Source of the DNA: Corallium rubrum
Lineage: Eukaryota; Cnidaria; Anthozoa; Scleralcyonacea; Coralliidae
Direction of reading: 5' to 3'
DNA: 64,000 nt
Assembly: GCA_964035015.1 (NCBI GenBank)
Contig: OZ035997.1
Location: 21,479,795 to 21,543,794 of the forward strand
Shown: positions 12,054 through 24,112 of the stretch, one piece after another
Layout of the letters: each line of letters starts with the position of its first letter
Position numbering within the stretch: position 1 is the stretch's first letter
The notes under the pieces: model-generated
The model's input: only the letters and a program-made list of their open reading frames with translations
The model's database searches: none
Told to the model about the DNA's origin: nothing
Position numbers and translations under genes: made by a program

Positions 12054-12422
12054 ATTAATATACATGAAAATGTTAGACAAAATGTTCTTCCAGCTACGAA
12101 GTTACATACCACTCATTGCTCCACTTCGCGAAGCTTTAATGGTTGAAAACTGCTTCATTTTGTTCACTAAATACGTCAAACGTTTTACTCATAGCATCTA
12201 ACCTCTTCTAGTCTTCTTGCAGGAACTTTTAGGACAATATTAAAGCAAAATTCACTCTGTGTTTCATCAAAATGTTCTTCGACAACTTTATGTTTTGGTC
12301 GCCATATTGGATTTTCTCGTGAAGGAAAAACCATCCTTCAAAATCCGCATAGGCATTTCATTGGCTTTCAGGTAGATTCCGGTTGTTTACTAGCCAATCA
12401 GAATGCTTAATACTCATTGAAA

Positions 12423-12640
12423 TTTGCACTGTATTTCATATTTCTGCACTGTATTACACCTTTTCTGCACTGTATTACATTGAAATTGCACTCCTCTCGA
12501 CCAATCGAGATGCAGTAATTTTGTCATGTATATTATTATCAGCTTAATAATATACATGAAAAAATTTCTCAATTCTGATTGGCTGAGAGGAGTGCAATTT
12601 TAGTGTAATTCAGTGCAGAAAAATGAAATACAGTGCAAAT
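12423..12640. mobile_element. Fold-back element (TTTGCACTGTATTTCA)
   Basis: Outer ends TTTGCACTGTATTTCAT and ATGAAATACAGTGCAAA. Inner AATTGCACTCCTCTC against GAGAGGAGTGCAATT. Centre CATGTATATTATTATC with inverse. Confidence 0.75.
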
Positions 12641-12790
12641 TTTGTAATTTTTTAAATTTGCACAAAAATCATTTTTTACTAGAAAAAAAGCTCTTCCTGT
12701 TAAATTTTTTTTCATGTATGTTATTTGAACAAAGCATTTTGATTAGAAAGATACTCTTTATGATAATTTTTTTCACGTATATTATTAGTA

Positions 12791-12950
12791 AGTAATAGCA
12801 TGATTTCTCGTGTAATTTGGAAAAAAACACGCACTCGTGAGTTTTTCAAAGACCTCAATAGCACTCATCCTCGTGCAATTTTAATAGTCTTTGAAAAATT
12901 CACTCGTGCATGTTTTTTCCAAATTGCACTCGAAACCATGCTATTACCTA
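12791..12950. mobile_element. Fold-back MITE (TAATAGCATGG family), copy 2
   Basis: Same ends (GTAATAGCATGATTTC, GAAACCATGCTATTAC) and inner TTTTTCAAAGAC pair as copy 1 at 11893. Confidence 0.85.
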
Positions 12951-12959
12951 TACTAATGT

Positions 12960-14498
12960 TTGTAAAATCGTTTGTTTTTGCTGTATACATGCCGTCCTAA
13001 GTTGTTAAAGTGCCTATCACCCCAAATACAATATTACTGATATACATTCTATGTAATTTTTTGATCTGATCTTTTATTTAGTATTGCTATATTTCCAAAA
13101 TTCTAGTAAAAAAGGGTCTACCGTTTCAGCTTGCGGAGGCCTCAAAACGTTAGCCCTAGTTTACTAGTATTTCGCTTTATGAAATAACGTTTATACTACG
13201 CAAGCTTCGATTGGTTTTCACTACACCGCCTACGCACTACTTTTCGACATAACTATAGCCCAATAATTTGAGAAGGCATTATAGTTTTGTGCACCCATAC
13301 CACAGACCAAAACAAAAATCTCAGAGAAATTGAAAAACTTCAACGGAAAAATGTTCGATGAGTCCGTGCGGGTAAATATTTCCATTGTTCCAAGTTTGAA
13401 ATGAGACGTTTTTTCATGTTTTTCTCCTAAATTCTCTTGTTGTTATGGTTTTAGTTGCGTGAGCGGGCAAAAACGATGGCCTCTGACATAATTCTGCAAG
13501 ATTATTTAATTCACTAAATAACATTTAATTCATTACAGTATCTCAATTACATTGTTATTTGTATCTGATTGGCTTATTTTGTCATGTGATTATGTGACCA
13601 TACGCTACGATCATTGCCAAAACGTTTCTAACCCCCAAAAATGTTGTTGAAATAAGCTTACACCCCCTTCCCTAGTCTTGTTATGATAAATCAACCCTTA
13701 CCCACATATCATTGGAACGGGGGTAGAGGGATGAGATATCGAAGTGACGAACGTTCTTTCAATCAAACAATTTTCTCAACGATTGTAGAATACTCGACCA
13801 CTTGGTCGCTTTTAAATAGTTTCAAATTGTTTAAAATTCACCGAATAAAATTGCTTCGTTTTTTAGAATTTTCGTTCAATTACAACATATTCGTGTGATT
13901 TCATCTTTATATATTTTATGTTTCACTTGTTACTAAAGAAATTGTATTCTGATTTTTTCCAGTTGAAAAGTTATGTTCGCTCAAAGTTACACCTCCTTTG
14001 CGAATATTTCGGCATCAAGAGCATCAAACTTTTACATTTTCAATTTGCATTTCCACATTGCCTACACAACACGCTGCTTTTCACATCCTCAATTGATAAC
14101 AGTACTTTGTGCACTGAATAGGTTTAAACCTATACCCTGCGGGTCAGACAGAACCCTTTTCCGACCTATGCAGGCTTCGGGAGAAAGTGGGCTCTGCCAA
14201 CAAACTCGATATTTCTTTTTGAGTATGCGTGAACGGTTGCCAAGATATTATTTTGAGCCCAGGCCCTGACACGTTACTTGCTATTTTCCTGCTTGCGGGT
14301 GCTCATAAACTAGAACTTGTTTGCCCAGTTTAAAACCTGACTGACTCGCCCCAAACTTGGGGCGAAGATCGAGTTTGTTAAGAAGTTATTCTTCAGTTTT
14401 CTCTTGCTCAGTATTATATCTTCGCTCTCTATTTCAGTCCTTGCAGTTCAATGGTTTGATAATCTCACTAGAGCCGTCAAGTTACGAGTTGAACAAAC
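12960..14498. other. Intron stretch, nothing recognised
   Basis: AT-rich sequence with only short chance frames. No exon, element end or array that I can support. Confidence 0.5.
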
Positions 14499-14561
14499 CT
14501 TATTCTCTTTGGAAACAACATCCTTTTCTTCGCTCATCTTGATTACCAGTTCGTTCAATTC
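14499..14561 (-). CDS. Coiled-coil exon, 63 nt
   Basis: Acceptor GTTATAG, donor GTTTGT. Twenty-one codons starting ELNELVIKMSEEKDV and ending SKENK, phase 0/0, three heptads. The acceptor abuts a roughly 290-bp AAAAT pentanucleotide array that occupies the expected pyrimidine-tract side, which could affect splicing. Confidence 0.75.
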
Positions 14562-14566
14562 CTATA

Positions 14567-14853
14567 ACATAAAATAAAATAAAATAAAATAAAATAAAAT
14601 AAAATAAAATAAAATAAAATAAAATAAAATAAAATAAAATAAAATAAAATAAAATAAAATAAAATAAAATAAAATAAAATAAAATAAAATAAAATAAAAT
14701 AAAATAAAATAAAATAAAATAAAATAAAATAAAATAAAATAAAATAAAATAAAATAAAATAAAATAAAATAAAATAAAATAAAATAAAATAAAATAAAAT
14801 AAAATAAAATAAAATAAAATAAAATAAAACAAAACAAAACAAAACAAAATAAA
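14567..14853. repeat. AAAAT pentanucleotide array, about 57 units
   Basis: Near-perfect AAAAT repeat from 14567, with four AAAAC variants near 14827-14846. Adjoins the acceptor of the exon at 14499-14561. Confidence 0.95.
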
Positions 14854-15091
14854 ATAAATAATGAAATGAAATGTAATGTAATGTAATGAAATGAAACAAA
14901 ATGCAACTTAAAAACGAAATGTCAAGACGATGTAAAACTTCCATATCGTAACGAATGAGGAACAAGGCGGGGAACGTAATCGTATTAAAAATAATAATGC
15001 CCAGCATAAAACACGAAATATAGCCATATCAATAATAATACACGTTTGTTGGACGTTCGCCAAGCTCAATTACTTAGAAAAGATTTGTGAG

Positions 15092-15172
15092 TCCCAGACA
15101 GAGTTCCAACCTGCAATCTTCTAATGACCAGTTAGATTAGATGCTCTAACCATTGAGCCACTGAGGCTCAGC
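15092..15172 (-). repeat. tRNA-like sequence (tRNA-derived SINE or pseudogene)
   Basis: Minus strand has an A-box-like TGGCTCAATGGTTAGAGCA and a B-box-like GGTTGGAACTC at suitable spacing, but stems are poor. A working tRNA is unlikely. Confidence 0.5.
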
Positions 15173-15260
15173 TGAAAGCTAAGGTTGCAAATTCATAGTC
15201 ATGCATAGGTCCTCCTAAGTGTGTTTAACGTACAACTTATCATAATAATAACAATACTTA

Positions 15261-15442
15261 TTAAGACCCCGTTTACACGATACCGGTACAATTTGAAAAC
15301 GGAACAAAATCATGCCGTTTAGGCCTTGCGTTTACACGATACCGGCACAAAAATAACATGAAATGTTATATGTTGTATTTCCATACTGGCATGATTTTGT
15401 TCCGTTTTCAAATTGTACCGGCGTCGTGTAAACGGGGTCTAA
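15261..15442. mobile_element. Harbinger-like MITE with 54-bp inverted ends
   Basis: Ends GACCCCGTTTACACGATACC then GGTACAATTTGAAAACGG, mirrored at 15385-15440; flanked by TAA on both sides. The 3-bp TAA duplication suggests the PIF/Harbinger group. Inserted in the Penelope composite. Confidence 0.75.
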
Positions 15443-15621
15443 GGAGTAGAACTAACGTTTCGTCGCATCGCGCAACATCATCAGAGTGACATAATTTACA
15501 GTAAAATATGAATAAATTAGAAATATATGAGTATTATAGTACATACATGTTCAGAAAGGCCGAAGTAAAGTGAACAAATCAAAATGAGGAAAAAGGGACA
15601 AAGCCATGTAATATTTATAAG

Positions 15622-15754
15622 TAATAACATGACTTGAGGGAAATTAGCGATTAAATTTCCCTGCCGCCGAGGGAAGATTTGTGAAAGACTTTTACAAATC
15701 TTCCCAAGGCAAAGGGGAAATTTAATCGCTAATTTCCCTCAAGTCATGTTATTA
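15622..15754. mobile_element. Palindromic MITE (TAATAACATGACTTG)
   Basis: TAATAACATGACTTGAGGG and AAATTAGCGATTAAATTTCC mirrored to 15754, with AAGATTTGTGAAAG at the turn. A near-perfect hairpin. Confidence 0.85.
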
Positions 15755-15758
15755 GTTT

Positions 15759-16106
15759 GTAATATTATGATCACCGAGGAAAACTTTGAGAATCTTACCG
15801 ATAGAAAATTTACACGGTTGATCAGAGAAGTTGCATCTAATTTTCCCGTGCATATTGATGAGGGAAAATATAAGCGGGAAATTTAGAAGAAGACAAAGGA
15901 TTTCTTTGTCTTCTAATTTTCCCTCATCAACATGCACGGGAAAATTGGAAGATTTCTTTGTCTTCTAATTTTCCCTCATCAACATGCACGGGAAAATTAG
16001 AAGACAAAGTCAAAGGATAAATTTCCCTCTTGCATGAGCGATGAGGGAAATACGAGGTTTACATTCCCTCGGAGAACAAAAGAATCCGAGGCGATCATGG
16101 TATTAT
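15759..16106. mobile_element. Fold-back MITE with internal duplication
   Basis: Ends TAATATTATGATCACCGAGG and CCGAGGCGATCATGGTATTA. The inner segment GATTTCTTTGTCTTCTAATT with CCCTCATCAACATGCACGGG occurs twice in tandem (about 15898-15998). Confidence 0.75.
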
Positions 16107-17881
16107 GACATTTATAGAAGGTTTAAGTTTGTAGATTGAAAGACTTTCACGTACGAGCAGTTCAGAGGTTGAAGAGCCAGAAGAAAGGATTTTGAACTCG
16201 TTATATAAGTGAGTTTCAGTGGGATGTGAGAGGATGCTGGTCGGTGGAGGCTTAGCACGTTTCTTACCAGTAAGAGCAGATACCCCCAAGTGGTCTGGCC
16301 CACATACAATGTGGTACAGCATTGACAAGTAAAATAATAAACAGTATGAAATCTCAGACCCTTAACAATTCTATCCTTAAGATGAAAATGTGTGAAAGAT
16401 GTTTGGTTGGGCGGGAAAATGCATCGGGTGTTGACGTGAGGAAAGGCGGAAAAACAAAGGTGTTGATTTGTGTGCAGGTTTGAACAGATTGAATATCTGT
16501 GAAAGGAAGAAAAAAATATAGGACTTTTGGGGGGACAGTGTGCACCAAAGCCTTACATGAAAAACTGACTTTAAACAGAAATGAACGAACACACTTGTCA
16601 AATATAGATGTGTGGGGTAGCCAATTGAGGTTGAAAATTTTCTTCAAATTTCAAGCTCCTTATGGAAATTTTCATAAGTAGAGCAGATATTAAAGCGGTG
16701 TAATAGCGACAAAATTAGCCGCTTTTTATAAGAAAAAGGAATAAACTGTGAAAATTGGTAAATAAGCTAGTGAAAGTTGATTTATGAAAATGGTTGGTTT
16801 ATAATAAGTTGGGGGAAAAACGCTGGAGCGTGTGGAGCGTGTGATGTTGATAACAAAAAGAGATAGTGTGCCAATGCGTTCTGTTTCGAAAGTAAAATTA
16901 ATATTGGGATGTTGACATCTTACTGAAACTGGCCAAAACGATTTCAAAAGCCTTTCCTCTTGCTCTTCAACCTCTGAACTGCTCGTACGTGAAAGTCTTT
17001 TAATCTCCAATCTTAAACCTTCTATAAATGCCGATATTAGCTTCGTCCCTGTTTCCTTAATTTTGATTTTTTCACTTTACTTCCGCCTTTCTGAACATGT
17101 ATGTTCTATAATACTCCTGTGATTTCTAATTTATTCATTGTTTACTGTAAATTATGTCATTCTGATGTTGCGCGGTGCGACGGAACGTTAGTACCACTCG
17201 GTAATAAATATTATCAATATAACAATATTTCGTGTTTTATGCTGGGCATTAATATTTTTAATAAGATAAAACTTCCACATAAGTCTCCATAACTTCCCTT
17301 TGAACGTGCATTTTCTACATCTAGTTTTAGCAATTCATAAGTTCAAACATCTTTTGCTCAAAAATCCTAATTCAAATATAAAAGAAATCTAAAAGAAGTG
17401 GCTCTGTTAACTTCTTCACCCTCTAAAATAATATCAGTTAATGGACTGTTACAATAATCCGCTTTAGGTGTTCTTTCATTGTCTTCAGAATCTTCGTTGA
17501 TCCGGGTTTTATTAAAATACTCAGAGTGGTAACAGTCATTATACTCTACACACCTTGTGAAGAGTATAAAGCATTTTCTAGCTAAACTGCATTAACAAAA
17601 TAACCAGTATAACCAATACAATAGTGATAGGAGGCGGGCATCTCTTTATTTGCCATTTGTCGGACATACATATACAATAACCATAATCCTTCTATAACCA
17701 ATTTTCAAGTTTGATAAACGTTTTGTACAAGCGTACAGGGAGAGAATGCCTCGAATGCACAACTTCTATTTTACTTCCTTATATACAACCTAGTGTTATT
17801 ACCCTAGAGACTAGTCACACAATACACTCTGCTGTCCCTGTGTACATTCCGTAACGCTAGAAAATACATTTAGAGAGTTTA

Positions 17882-18072
17882 AGCCTGATTCTCATATGTC
17901 GCCGATGGTCGCCGATCGTCGGCGATTTATGATTCAGATGCATGTTAAAACGGGAAGTGCAGCAGCATGTTAAGTAATAAAGAACAATGCAAAAAGCAGT
18001 GCTTTTATTGTTTTACTTAACATGCATCTAAATCATGGGTCGGCGACGATCGGCGACATATGACAACCAGGC
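17882..18072. mobile_element. Harbinger-like MITE (AGCCTGGTTCTCATATGTCG), copy 1
   Basis: About 35-bp inverted ends (AGCCTGATTCTCATATGTCG and CGACATATGACAACCAGGCT) around a hairpin core (GATGCATGTTAA, AAAAGCAGTGCTTTT). Flanked by TTA on both sides, consistent with a TWA target. Confidence 0.85.
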
Positions 18073-18319
18073 TTTACGCTTTACGCTTAACGTTCTTATG
18101 TCAAACGACAAACAGCAGGCGAAGGTAAATTTCTTACTTAAAACGAGCACTCACTTAAAAAGACTTCTCACGTTAAAATATAACGCCAAATCACCATGAT
18201 GACGAAGAAAAACAAAACACAATGTGACGAAGCCAGTAGAAACTACACTAACAAAATCAACTCTGCCGTTTGCCAGAGCTCTCTTAAACGCTCTATTATT
18301 ACTTATTTACTTTACATAC

Positions 18320-18403
18320 ATGGTTGGCGTTCACTTCCTGGTCATATTTGGTCTGAAGCTCATCGTGAGCGTGAAAAAGTTCCTCAATTTCAGCGTCCAA
18401 GCT
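18320..18403 (-). CDS. Coiled-coil exon, 84 nt
   Basis: Acceptor ATTTTCTAG, donor GTATGT. Twenty-eight codons starting SLDAEIEELFHAHDEL and ending QEVNANH, phase 0/0, four heptads. Confidence 0.8.
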
Positions 18404-18506
18404 CTAGAAAATAAACGACAAAGAATGATCAGAGCTAGTAAGTTCAACGTCAGGAAATCGAAACATATTTTTAACAAAAGGGGCACTCAGAGACTGCATG
18501 CTATAC

Positions 18507-18873
18507 CTCCGCCAGCGAGTTATTTGAGATGCTAACAAAGAAAACGAGCCATCGCTAACCAGGGTAGCTCAAGAGATTATACATATGTATGAATGCATAA
18601 AATGCTTGATTGCAATCGTACAAATTATGCAAAATTGTTTGCATAAGATATGATGACGCAATCAAGTATTTCTTCTGCACGGAAATCTTGTGGTCAGATT
18701 TTTATTAATTTCTCGTCCACATTTCAACCAAATTCAACCAAAATTGAAAGGGTTAGTTCTTGGTCTATGATCAATCGTTCCACAAACTTTTATAAAAAGA
18801 ATAGTATTTTGTGAGATACAGTACCCTGGTGACAGACAGACAAACAGAGGTAAAAATATATTAACCTCCTGGC
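18507..18873. mobile_element. MITE with CCTCCGCCAG ends
   Basis: TACCTCCGCCAG and CTGGCGGAGGTA with TA at each border. Interior homologous to 7245-7600. Only GACAGACAGACAAACAG marks the site that became a long array there. Confidence 0.8.
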
Positions 18874-18875
18874 GG

Positions 18876-19325
18876 AGGTAATTAATTCTAATAGAATATT
18901 TCAAGTACTAAAATCATAAACTTTAATCTTTAATTTTTGAAACTTTGATGGGGCCTGACATGAGTAGAAACTAAAGTAAACTAACTTTATACAGGATAAC
19001 TATATCAGTCATACAGTATCTAAACTGTTCGCCCCACAGGTGCAGTGATGGCAATCCCTCCAGTGTTACTACAGAAGAAAACCTTAAATTCGTTTTAAAA
19101 CCGCTTTTCAAAGCGCATCTCAAATTAGTTCACATATTATAGTTTTTCACATGCGTGCATGTAGAGTGGAGTTCATGCAGAACGAGATTAACTCGCTCTA
19201 AGTCCCAAACAACCGTTTGACTTCATAGAAATTTAAGTAAGTCTTTATTATTACAAGAAATGCATCAAAATTTCTTTAATTAAAAGAAAACACGTCCTAC
19301 TTTAATTAATTTATATGTTACTTAC
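18876..19325. other. Intron stretch, nothing recognised
   Basis: AT-rich, no exon or element ends seen. Confidence 0.45.
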
Positions 19326-19400
19326 GTTTTTTTCATCATTGACTTTCACAAATTCAGCAGTGAGATTCTGCGTCTGGTTTTCCATATCATTCTTGTATTC
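19326..19400 (-). CDS. Coiled-coil exon, 75 nt
   Basis: Acceptor CTTGCGACAG, donor GTAAGT. Twenty-five codons starting EYKNDMENQTQNLTA and ending KVNDEKN, phase 0/0. Confidence 0.8.
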
Positions 19401-20198
19401 CTGTCGCAAGAAACACGATCAATAAAAAAATAACCACATTAAAAATAGAAGACTTAAAAAATAAAAACATAAATGGATACATTGATAAATACCAATGTCC
19501 AAAAAAAATTCAAAAGATCAAACTGAATACAAAGAAAACGCTTTGAAAACTTTCGAATTTGAAATAATGTTTAATAAACAAGCAGGAGTGCTTCATAAAG
19601 TATAAATAACGAGCATATAAGCAAGTGGGGGTTTTACCTACTTATTTTTTTAACTGTCGTATATTTTTCAAAACAGAACTATGCAAGCTGAATACCCTTC
19701 AATATATTAACTGTTACTATATAGCAAAATGCCGAAATAGTTGTAGTCAGTTCAAAAATAAGATGTCAAAATTTCCAAAATTTCCTCACCAACTCAGTAA
19801 AAAATATCCCTCAAATTTGCAGGCTTAGATTTATACGATTTCTTAATATTAAAAGTATTAATACTATAATTTTATAAAAGACAACCGGAAGCTACCAGTG
19901 GTACTAATAATTATCATCATCGCTATTGTTACACTTGTAACATCGGGCGAGGGGTTGTTGTGTTAATGTATCTAGTTTAAATCATTATCGTTATTTTTTG
20001 TCTTTATCGTTATTGTATATTATCGTAGTCTTTACAACAATTATATTGATGATTACTTTTATTTTAAGTAATAGATAAAGCATTCGCAGCCGATCTGTAT
20101 CTGATTCACTACGGCTCGCTGCTACGGCTCGCTGCATATCGTATACTTATCACATGGACGCATCTAAATAGCCATGTTTTCAAACTATTTTTCAAGTT

Positions 20199-20722
20199 GG
20201 GGCCTGTTCATATATGATCCCGGTAAGCGAGATGTCCCGCTTACTGGGGATCTCGCCTCGTTGTTATTTTCCTATTAAAATTTGCATTGCGTTCATATGA
20301 GCTAGCGGGCTGGCCCGCCTACCGAGATCTCGGCAGATTTTGCCGAGACCATAGGTGGGCGGGATGAAAATTTTCCCATATGAACACGCCATCCTGCTTA
20401 ACGGGGTAAAGTCAAGAAACACAAATTTGGAATTTTTCGCTTTGATTCGGTGATTTTTATCGAATTTATGGTTCCTTTACAGACAAATAACAAATTTGTT
20501 GTTAAAACAACGATTTTTTACCAAACCAACCCATTAAAACAACAAAATCGCGAATATTAGATATTTTGCCAAATCGTGGGAATTTCTCGGCGTGCTAATT
20601 TTAGTAACTTATACACTTAAATGTCATCGGCAGGCGGGATGAAATTGCCATATGAACGCGTGAAATATTTCGTCTCGCTTACCGGGGCATCTCGCTTACC
20701 GGGATCATATGAACAGGCCCTT
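20199..20722. mobile_element. MITE with GGGCCTGTTCATATATGATC ends
   Basis: GGGCCTGTTCATATATGATC and CCGGTAAGCGAGATG, mirrored at 20688-20720. Sub-terminal copies of GCGGGAT and CATATGAACGCG. About 520 bp, no ORF. Confidence 0.85.
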
Positions 20723-20878
20723 GGAGTGATTTTAGCTAAGTAAATTGAGGAAAACGTTTATGTAAATCAGAACGAATCTGTACGCGATTTACAGATATCG
20801 ATTAAATATTCATTTCTTTTGAATTTTCTACATGAATTTTTAATGAATTTGATAATGCTAAATACGGATACTCTTGTT

Positions 20879-21699
20879 TTAAATAATAACTACTTAATAA
20901 CCGAGAGTGAGGTCTTTACGTAATAGTTCAAAAACGAGACGGAGGACTTCACTGGGATTTCCAAGTCCGAGTGCTTTTTGAAAAGACGAGCCAAAGGCGA
21001 GCCTTTTTAATGCACAAGGGCTTTGTAATCCCGGCAAAGTCCTCCGTCGAGTATTTGAACTGACTTCTCAAACCCAAAACTCCGAAGAGACCTCTGAAAC
21101 GTAATATAATTTGTCTTATTTCAAAGTCTTGGTATTTCAAAGTCCCAAGACTTTGAAAACATATTTTGCATTATTTCAAAGTATTAGTACTTTTCCTCCG
21201 AGTTCAAAGCACTAATTAAACATTAATTTCTTTTGTTTTTGGTTCATGAATTATTAATGAGTTTGAGAAGGTAAAATATCAAACAGAGGTCTTGCTGTAC
21301 TGATCGAGCGATAGCGAGGTTAATACGTTCAAGACCAAGGTTTGATATTTTACCGTAAAGTCCGAACGGTCGAGGTTATTAAGTAGTTTATTATATGGCA
21401 CTTTTTATTTCAAAATCAATCTTGTATTTCTTGGTCTTCGCTTCCTTTAACTTCGTCAAAACGACGGACTAGCGTTATTTTCTGCTGTTTCTTTCTCGTC
21501 TGGATACTAATGTTTGTCGTTTATTTCATTTATTTTCGTCGTTTTTCAGCAATAAAAGTTTCTTATTACGATTTTTGTTTGTTCCAATCGTAGGGCATTA
21601 ACAATTTTCATAATGGGTGGGCTACAGAGAAATCTCGCCACGTCAGCAACCAATCACAGCGCGTGATTTTACCGGAAGTAATCCGTGCCATATAATCCC
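20879..21699. mobile_element. Dispersed element (ACTACTTAATAACCGAGAG), copy split by a MITE
   Basis: Fold-back ends AATAACTACTTAATAACCGA and GGTTATTAAGTAGTTTATTA, then a body shared with 61667-62135 (AATCGTAGGGCATTAACAAT, CGTGATTTTACCGGAAGTAA). Continuity is broken at TTTACG/GTAAAA by the element at 20921-21269. Confidence 0.75.
20921..21269. mobile_element. Fold-back MITE (CTTTACCGGGATTTC family), copy 2
   Basis: Inverted relative to 5215-5551: shares TTCATGAATTATTAATGAG, the GAGGACTTCACTGGGATTTC hairpin, and the end TAATAGTTCAAAAACGAGAC. Confidence 0.8.
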
Positions 21700-21895
21700 C
21701 GAGCCGGGCGATGGGCCGAAGGCCCGGAGCCCGGTGAGGGTGCTAATCTCGACACGCGTGGAGTCCATTTTACACGCGTGTAGAAAAAGCGAGGGAGACG
21801 AAATCTGGGAAATAGTTTATTTATTTATTTATATATATATATGTTTGGTACGGTGTCACGCGGTAAGAATAGTTGGACACTGGTGACTAGCGACG
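21696..21895 (+). repeat. GC-rich dispersed repeat (GGCCGAAGGCC family), copy 2
   Basis: CCCCGAGCCGGGCGATGGGC then CGAAGGCCCGGAGCCCGGTG, GAGGGTGCTAATCTCGAC, a TTTA/TA run, and the conserved 3' part ACACTGGTGACTAGCG also seen inverted at about 25130. Confidence 0.7.
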
Positions 21896-22101
21896 AAGAA
21901 AAATATTAAATCTGTCAGTATTTTGCTTTCGTTTAACGAAATGGAGCCTGTTCCACTTAAATAATAAAAGAGAACACCGAAGAAAAGGATACAAACAGTC
22001 TGTTTAATATATCTTGAAGCGAAACCAGAGAACCTGAAGAAACCAAACGCCGTACGGTAAACAAAACTCGATCTGAATTGCAGTGGTTATGGTCACTCAC
22101 C

Positions 22102-22767
22102 TGTATGGAATGTCCATCTTTTGTGCACCGGACATCAGCTTATCCTGTATATTTGTGCACCAATACTAGGATATAGATTTGTCCATGTGCACCAACAGGC
22201 ATTTGACTGTTAGTGGTGGCACCAGCATGGAAAGGATGGGGCTGCCAATTTTAGCGCTGCTGGCATGATAACTATGTAGGGTGTAGCTCGTGTAGGGGGG
22301 TTTGGGGGCATGCTCCCCCGAAAATTTTTGAAATCTAGACTCTCTGAAATGCCATTTCCTGCATTTTGGGGGAAGAATTTACAGAATTCTGAAGGTCAGG
22401 CTGGTCTATTAATTCCCATGTTTGTTTGGTCTTTATTTCTTTGTTTAAGTTGGTTATGTCAAAATAACTAAATTAAAATTAACAATTCAGCTCAAAATAA
22501 TTAATGAAGTCAAAAAAAAAAAAAAAAAAAAAATTATTAGGAGCAGAAACAACACAGCTTTTTTACACTATAACAGTTATCATATCAGTCAGGGGCATTG
22601 TCTCAATGTCTTTACCATTTATAACTTAGCTTGTGCACCGCTGTTTATAACCACTTTTCGTGTGCACCAATAATTGCTATTTTGCATTTTTGTGCACCAG
22701 TTTGCGCACCATTTCCCCGTTGCTGTGCACCGGACATGTCCGGTGCACAGCCTCTACATTCCATACT
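22102..22767. mobile_element. Transposon-like element with GTATGGAATGT ends
   Basis: Ends GTATGGAATGTCCATCTTTT and CTCTACATTCCATAC, with several internal TGTGCACCGGACAT copies in both orientations. Contains a piece of the hAT MITE (22281-22400) and an A run at 22509-22535. Confidence 0.65.
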
Positions 22768-22769
22768 GG

Positions 22770-23390
22770 ATCACTCAGTGGTCAAATCATTTTAAAGTTC
22801 TAAGGTAGGATTCTTATTGTCTTAATAACCTAAACAATATACAGCCTCACGTTTTCGTGCTTTCCCTTTGCTCGTCCAAACCATAAGTCAGCTTAACTAA
22901 AGCTAACTTAAAACACTTCCTTTATAAGCTTTAATATGTTGTGTTATTCATTGGCTTTGCATGAACTTTGGTGATTTTTTTTGCTGTATTTCCAAATTTT
23001 CGACTGAAACGTGGTCTGTTCAATACTTCTTTCTGGGATCCAATTCTACTGAATTGTTTTTATCTCAGACTCTATTATAAACGTAATTTTGAGCTGTTTT
23101 AATTCTGCCTTTGCAAAACATGTATACAGTATACATAGCCATACAGGGAAGCCATAAGCCATTTAAGTGCTTGCTAAAAATAATCCCTTTTGAATCCTAG
23201 ATCTAAGTTTTGCTTTGATATGTTCGACTTTCATTAAATCAGTTAGTCATCCTATCCATAAATTCTATAATTATCTCGAGGATTATATTTGTTTTAAAAT
23301 CTGTTTGTTTTTATATTGGTTGTACATCAGGAGTGCTTATTTTAAATCAGGGTGGGTGAGTGGGGCGTGTTTCAAAAATCTATTTAATAA
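22770..23390. other. Intron stretch, nothing recognised
   Basis: AT-rich, short chance frames only. Confidence 0.45.
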
Positions 23391-24016
23391 AAGCGGGCGA
23401 GGGGTTGTTGCATTCATGTATTTCTAGTAAAAACAAATAATGAGGGTTTCAGTTGGCGAGTAGTGATAAGCCGTTGTACCTTTCTCGATTTATTTTTCGC
23501 GTAATTTGCCTTGCTGTCTACCACCTTTATGAAATAAATATTTAAAATAAAGGTTATGATTATATATTACATATATTACAATATTATAGTTAAAAGATCG
23601 TAAGTGCATATTAAAAGTACTTATTGCTATGATTACCAATTACGTTTTATAATAATCACACATTAATCCGTATGTGGCCTCTGATTCCGTGCATAATTGT
23701 GGTGTTTGCTTTCAATCGATCTTTATTACAGTACAAAAAGTGCTTACTTTTCGCGAGATGGTGCAACAATCAGTATAGAATGTCTCTGCATGCTTTCTCT
23801 TGGTGCTTAAGTTTAAGTGCTTAGTTTCTATGGCAAATGCAAATACGTGCGTGCTGGCATATATTTTTTCCCAATTAACATTTTCCTGCATGATATAAAA
23901 TGTTTTTGTCGGTATTTTTTCAAAACACAGAGAAACATTAATATGAACTCCGTTTATTATACTAATCTTTTACTGGGCTTCATGATATTAGACATCAATA
24001 AACTACTATCACTTAC

Positions 24017-24112
24017 CTCATATTCACTCTCCAAGGATTCAAGCTGTTCTTGAAGTTTCTTTTTAATCACTCCTTTTTCTTTTTCCATTTCATTCACCCT
24101 TTCCAAAAGTTT
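24017..24112 (-). CDS. Coiled-coil exon, 96 nt
   Basis: Acceptor TTTATGCAG, donor GTAAGTG (consensus). Thirty-two codons starting KLLERVNEMEKEKGVI and ending LESEYE, phase 0/0. It lies between two inverted copies of a CGGGCGAGGGGTTGTTG repeat (about 23393 and 24472). Confidence 0.85.

Larger units (their letters stand above)
14944..17266. mobile_element. Penelope-like composite, older inverted pair
   Basis: Direct repeat TAAAACTTCCA at 14933-14943 and 17267-17277 brackets the unit. A minus-strand Penelope-like 3' part (about 14980-16640) and a plus-strand one (about 16980-17266) share inverted ends (CCCAGCATAAAACACGAAAT against its complement near 17230). GIY-YIG endonuclease remnants are recognisable (HLGVSALTGKKRAK, LLVRESLSIYKLKP at 16095-16328, minus). 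It is degraded and carries inserted MITEs and a tRNA-like piece, so older than the composite at 56028. Confidence 0.7.

Noticed and set aside
14500-15007. Phe/Ile/Leu-rich frames across the AAAAT array
   Set aside because: Simple-repeat artefact, although one of them overlaps the real 63-nt exon on the same strand.
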